The notes beneath the pieces were generated by a model, which was given only the letters and a program-made list of their open reading frames with translations, did no database searches and was not told the DNA's origin. 8,198 nt of DNA from Actinomycetes bacterium (GTDB lineage Bacteria; Actinomycetota; Actinomycetes; Actinomycetales; Cellulomonadaceae), in assembly GCA_023388235.1 (NCBI GenBank), contig JAEWGQ010000155.1, positions 1-8,198 on the forward strand, in the 5' to 3' direction. Shown here piece after piece: positions 6,048 through 8,198 of the stretch; position 1 is the stretch's first letter; each line of letters begins with the position of its first letter. A program made the translations under genes and the position numbers.

Positions 6048-7073
6048 GTGGTCGACCAGACAGCCCCGCTCCTCGCCCCTGCGCCCACGTTGGAGCAGGT
6101 GGCCGAGCGGGCCGGCGTCTCGCGGTCCACCGCGTCGCGCGCCATCAACGGGGGCCTGCGGGTCTCCCCCGAGGCCATGGAGTCCGTCGCCGCCGCGGTG
6201 GCCGACCTCGGGTACACGCCCAACCGCGCGGCCCGCTCGCTCGTCACCCGGCGCACCGACTCCGTCGCGCTCGTCGTCCCCGAGCCGGACGAGCGCGTGC
6301 TGTCCGACCCGTTCTTCGCCGGCGTCCTCAACGGCGTGTCCTCCGCGCTCGCCGACTCGGACCTGCAGCTCCTGCTGATCATCGCCCGCCCCGGGGACTC
6401 GGACCGCACCGTCCGGTACCTGCGCGCCGGCCACGTCGACGGCGCGATCGTCGTGTCCCACCACCGGGACGACTCCATCGACCGCGCCCTGCGGGACTCC
6501 CACCTGCCGAGCGTCTTCATCGGCCGGCCGCTCACCGCCCGCGACTCGGCGTTCGTCGACACCGACAACGTCCGCGGCGGGCGCATCGCCGCGGAGCACC
6601 TGATCGGGCTCGGCCGGCGCCGCATCGCCACCATCACCGGCCCCGCCGACATGTCCGCCGGCATCGACCGGCTCGCCGGCTGGCGCGCCGCGCTCACCGA
6701 CGCCGGCCTGCGCGACGACGCCGTCGTGCACGGCGACTTCACCATCGAGGGCGGCGCCGCCTGCGCCCGGGAGCTCCTGCGCCGGCACCCCGACGTGGAC
6801 GCGGTGTTCATCGCCTCGGACCTCATGGCCGCCGGCGCCCTGCCCGTGCTCGCCGAGCTGGGCCGGGACGTCCCCGGTGACGTCGCCGTCGTCGGGTACG
6901 ACAACTCCGCGCTCGCGTCCACCACGAAGCCGAACCTCACGACGGTGATCCAGCCGGTCATCGCCATGGCCCGCGCGGCCGGCGAGGAGCTCGTCGCGCA
7001 GCTGCACGGGCGCTCCGCCCGCACCGAGCCCCTGATCTTCGCCCCCGACCTGGTCATCCGCGGCACCGCCTGA
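6048..7073 (+). CDS. LacI-family repressor, CelR/CebR-like
   Basis: This is a 341-residue LacI/GalR-family DNA-binding repressor. The helix-turn-helix spans about residues 14-33 (TLEQVAERAGVSRSTASRAI), and the hinge helix follows LGYTPNRAARSLVTRRT (54-70). A periplasmic-binding-protein-like effector and dimerisation domain fills the rest (DPFFAGVLNG; GPADMSAGIDRLAGW; VVGYDNSALAS near the end). The segment from NRAARSLVTRRTDSVALVV onward closely resembles CelR of Thermobifida and CebR of Streptomyces, which release a TGGGAGCGCTCCCA operator when cellobiose binds. Three near-matches to that operator flank the operon promoter here. The GTG at 6048 is chosen for AAGGGGG at 6032-6038; a GTG at 6003 in the same frame has no good ribosome site. 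I see no promoter in the 108-bp gap upstream, so the gene is probably read through from the transporter operon and autoregulated. The family is certain; the cellobiose effector is inferred. Confidence 0.93.
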   Translation: MVDQTAPLLAPAPTLEQVAERAGVSRSTASRAINGGLRVSPEAMESVAAAVADLGYTPNRAARSLVTRRTDSVALVVPEPDERVLSDPFFAGVLNGVSSALADSDLQLLLIIARPGDSDRTVRYLRAGHVDGAIVVSHHRDDSIDRALRDSHLPSVFIGRPLTARDSAFVDTDNVRGGRIAAEHLIGLGRRRIATITGPADMSAGIDRLAGWRAALTDAGLRDDAVVHGDFTIEGGAACARELLRRHPDVDAVFIASDLMAAGALPVLAELGRDVPGDVAVVGYDNSALASTTKPNLTTVIQPVIAMARAAGEELVAQLHGRSARTEPLIFAPDLVIRGTA

Positions 7074-7100
7074 CTCGACCCCACCCGCCCGGCGCCCGGC

Positions 7101-7140
7101 GCGACCGGTCGGCGTCCGGCGCGACCGGTCGGCGTCCGCC
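7101..7140. repeat. 20-bp tandem duplication with a 10-bp palindrome
   Basis: GCGACCGGTCGGCGTCCGGC (7101-7120) is followed directly by a copy matching at 19 of 20 positions (7121-7140). Each unit holds the perfect palindrome CGACCGGTCG, so two identical dyads sit 20 bp (about two helical turns) apart. It starts 28 bp after the repressor stop codon. It could be part of a transcript end or a pair of protein-binding sites. CGTCCG (7133-7138) also pairs with CGGACG (7144-7149). Confidence 0.85.
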
Positions 7141-7179
7141 GCCCGGACGTCGGCCCCCTTCCCGTTCCCTCCGCCCCGT

Positions 7180-7264
7180 TCGGAGGCTCCGACGGGCGGC
7201 GGAGGTGTCCGCGTGCCATCGGAGACCTCCACAGACCACCTCGATCCCCCGTCGGAGCCTCCGA
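7180..7264. repeat. 85-bp inverted-repeat element, copy 1
   Basis: Perfect 17-bp terminal inverted repeats, TCGGAGGCTCCGACGGG (7180-7196) and CCCGTCGGAGCCTCCGA (7248-7264), enclose a 51-bp interior. The interior can form an 11-bp stem with one mismatch (7201-7211 with 7220-7230). Each terminal arm also carries its own dyad, GGAGNCTCC. The copy matches copy 2 at 82 of 85 positions and copy 3 at 74 of 85. It could be a MITE-like element, a structured RNA or a double protein-binding site; I do not recognise it as a named family. Confidence 0.85.
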
Positions 7265-7271
7265 CGAGCAC

Positions 7272-7309
7272 GCGCGGGGCGCGGGGTGCGGGGTGCGGGG
7301 CGCGGGGTG
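7272..7309 (+). repeat. Five-unit GCGGGGY heptamer array (G-quadruplex motif)
   Basis: Five consecutive heptamers (GCGGGGC, GCGGGGT, GCGGGGT, GCGGGGC, GCGGGGT) run from 7272 to 7306, followed by GCG. They supply five G4 runs separated by 3-nt loops, which fits the canonical intramolecular G-quadruplex pattern on the plus strand. It starts 8 bp after copy 1 of the 85-bp element. Confidence 0.85.
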
Positions 7310-7349
7310 CGTCCGCATGGGTGCGCGGGGGTCCGCGTGTGCGCGGGAA

Positions 7350-7372
7350 GCGCGCTCGTTCCCCGAGCGCGC
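7350..7372. other. Perfect 9-bp hairpin between element copies 1 and 2
   Basis: GCGCGCTCG (7350-7358) pairs perfectly with CGAGCGCGC (7364-7372) around the 5-nt loop TTCCC. No T-tract follows on either strand. Its role is unknown; with this base composition some hairpins are expected by chance. Confidence 0.45.
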
Positions 7373-7471
7373 GGAGCCGGCGGGGGCTGGAGCACGCTCG
7401 TGCGCGGGCGTGCTGGAACGGGCTCGTACATGAGGCGCACTCCGGCGCATGGGCGTGCTCGGGACCACCGT

Positions 7472-7556
7472 TGGGAGGCTCCGACGGGCGGCGGAGGTGT
7501 CCGCGTGCCATCGGAGACCTCCACAGACCACCTCGACCCCCCGTCGGAGTCTCCGA
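7472..7556. repeat. 85-bp inverted-repeat element, copy 2
   Basis: This copy is exactly as long as the other two. Its arms TGGGAGGCTCCGACGGG (7472-7488) and CCCGTCGGAGTCTCCGA (7540-7556) are complementary at 15 of 17 positions; one of the two exceptions is a G.T wobble at arm position 7. It differs from copy 1 at only 3 of 85 positions. Homology with copy 3 extends about 22 bp upstream (from 7450), so the duplicated unit is larger than the element for that pair. Confidence 0.85.
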
Positions 7557-7650
7557 CGGTCACGCGCTGGGCGCGAGGGGTGCGCCGTCGGGTGCGTGCC
7601 CGCGCCGGCGAGCGCCGGAGTGCGCTCCCACTCGCGGGGCACGGGCCGAA

Positions 7651-7763
7651 TGCGCTCGTGCGGGCGGGACGCACGGCGCGTGCTCGTGCAGGCGGGACGC
7701 GCGGAGCGTGGTCGTGCAGGCGGGACGCACGGAGCGTGCTCGTGTGGGCGGACGCACGGAGCA
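7651..7763. repeat. Tandem array of about four 28-bp units
   Basis: Units begin at 7651, 7681, 7709 and 7737. The second and third are exactly 28 bp, the first has 2 extra bases and the fourth is one base short. Each unit carries a GTCGTGC or GCTCGTG motif, then GCGGGACGC, then GCGGAGCG or GCACGGAGC. The units are contiguous, with no unique spacers, so this is a minisatellite-like array and not CRISPR. A 28-bp period is not a multiple of 3 and argues against a repeat protein. Confidence 0.8.
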
Positions 7764-7828
7764 CGTGCGCGGGCATGCTCGTGCACAGGCGGTGCGCGCG
7801 GGCGGCTGGGCGTGCTCGGGGCCACCGT

Positions 7829-7913
7829 TGGGAGACTCCGACGGGCGGCGGAGGGGTGCGCGCGCCGTCGGAGGTGCCCACAGACCACCTCGATCCCCCG
7901 TCGGAGTCTCCGA
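7829..7913. repeat. 85-bp inverted-repeat element, copy 3
   Basis: The arms TGGGAGACTCCGACGGG (7829-7845) and CCCGTCGGAGTCTCCGA (7897-7913) pair at 16 of 17 positions. Relative to copy 1, arm position 7 changed from G to A and its partner from C to T, so the pair is kept. The interior diverges most here: eight changes from copy 1 destroy the 11-bp inner stem, while GAGGTG (7871-7876) can instead pair with CACCTC (7886-7891). The core ACAGACCACCTCGA is unchanged in all copies. It ends 44 bp beyond the stop codon of the minus-strand gene at the window end. Confidence 0.82.
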
Positions 7914-7957
7914 CGGGGAACCGCTGGCACGCGCGGGGGTACGCGGGGCGGGCGGGG

Positions 7958-8198
7958 TCAGCGGGTGGGGTCGATGTGGCCGAAGCGGTGGCGGGTGCGG
8001 CTGACGGCCTGCTCGCGGACGACGGTCAGGAGCTCACGGCGGGCGCTCGCGACGACCGGGGCGTCCAGGATCGTGACCTCCCCCGTGCGCCGGACCGCCG
8101 CCGCGCGCACGCCGGGGGCGGTGCCGACGACGCGCACCCGCCCGGTGACACCACCGGCGGCGACCCGGGCGGCGAAGGCCTCGTCGGTCTCGGCGTCC
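7958..8198 (-). CDS. C-terminal end of a probable PutA-type proline/P5C dehydrogenase (partial)
   Basis: A minus-strand frame enters from the right edge and stops at TGA (complement of 7958-7960), giving the last 79 residues of a larger protein. The visible part includes GRVRVVGTAPGVRAAAVRR and ends ELLTVVREQAVSRTRHRFG followed by HIDPTR. A closing R-E-Q-A-V-S-x-T-x-H-R-F-G block is what I recall from the C-terminal extension of actinobacterial bifunctional proline dehydrogenase/L-glutamate gamma-semialdehyde dehydrogenase, which oxidises proline to glutamate. No catalytic domain lies inside the window, so this rests on the tail alone. Codon choice and the absence of stops support a real gene. 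It is convergent with the repressor gene across the repeat region. Confidence 0.6.
   Translation of the reverse strand, partial: DAETDEAFAARVAAGGVTGRVRVVGTAPGVRAAAVRRTGEVTILDAPVVASARRELLTVVREQAVSRTRHRFGHIDPTR

Larger units (their letters stand above)
7074..7957. other. Gene-free, repeat-filled region between convergent genes
   Basis: These 884 bp separate the plus-strand repressor from the minus-strand gene at the window end, so neither gene needs a promoter here. Long open frames exist on both strands, but they run through repeats whose units (20, 28, 85 bp) are not multiples of 3. They are made of Arg, Pro, Ala, Gly and Ser, and no frame has a supported start or a known domain. Between the repeats the plus strand is clearly G-richer than C. 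The octamer GCTCGTGC, or near variants of it, recurs (7396, 7420, 7654, 7683, 7711, 7739, 7777). No tRNA, rRNA, transposase or CRISPR spacer pattern is seen. Confidence 0.8.

Noticed and set aside
7617..7630. Additional CelR/CebR-like operator (GGAGTGCGCTCCCA)
   Set aside because: It matches 11 of 14 positions, but only the right half-site is good. It lies in repeat DNA between convergent genes with no promoter to control.
7651..7763. CRISPR array
   Set aside because: The 28-bp units are contiguous with no unique spacers between them, and no cas gene is visible.
7180..7913. Insertion sequence with transposase
   Set aside because: The elements are only 85 bp and no transposase frame is present. 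A non-autonomous MITE remains possible, but I saw no clear target-site duplications.
5942..7930. Long open frame on the minus strand (about 660 codons) antisense to the repressor gene and through the repeats
   Set aside because: It is a high-GC shadow of the repressor gene joined to repeat DNA. Composition is Arg/Pro/Ser/Ala-rich with no recognisable domain, and the repeat periods are not multiples of 3.
7213..8004. Plus-strand open frame across the repeat region
   Set aside because: Gly/Arg/Ala-rich low-complexity translation of repeats, overlapping the real minus-strand C-terminus at the right edge.

Overview
The window is about 8.2 kb of very GC-rich DNA with GTG starts, strong purine-rich Shine-Dalgarno sites and possibly one leaderless gene. 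It looks like a chromosomal segment of a high-GC actinobacterium. A PdtaS-type kinase, a CelR/CebR-like LacI regulator and cellobiose-type operators point to a plant-polymer-degrading Micrococcales member such as Cellulomonas or a relative. That genus-level placement is an inference.

Layout, left to right. Positions 1-151 are intergenic, with a 17-bp tandem duplication. A cytosolic sensor histidine kinase (pdtaS, minus strand, 152-1636) is divergent from a small DUF2505 gene (plus, 1756-2262). A 241-bp regulatory region follows (2263-2503). It has a TTGACA promoter, three 14-bp LacI-family operators and tandem leader hairpins. It drives a transporter operon: lipoprotein sugar-binding protein (2504-3805), permease 1 (3913-5010), permease 2 (5007-5939, ATGA overlap) and a LacI-family repressor (6048-7073).

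The operon reads as a self-contained CUT1-type oligosaccharide (probably cello-oligosaccharide) uptake unit, and its regulator probably represses its own promoter. There is no ATPase gene, so the permeases probably use a shared MsiK-like ATPase encoded elsewhere, and no beta-glucosidase gene is present. A perfect 17-bp stem-loop lies between the binding protein and the permeases, and a 13-bp stem-loop lies between permease 2 and the repressor. Both could set different expression levels along one transcript.

From 7074 to 7957 lies an 884-bp gene-free stretch between convergent genes. It is packed with repeats: a 20-bp tandem duplication carrying a 10-bp palindrome, three copies of an 85-bp element with 17-bp terminal inverted repeats, a five-unit G-rich heptamer array (G-quadruplex motif) and a roughly 28-bp tandem array. 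The 85-bp element is the most interesting unexplained object. All three copies are exactly 85 bp, and one position of the long stem is G-C, G.T and A-T in the three copies, which suggests selection for pairing. The window ends inside the C-terminus of a minus-strand gene, probably a PutA-type proline dehydrogenase/P5C dehydrogenase (7958 to beyond 8198).
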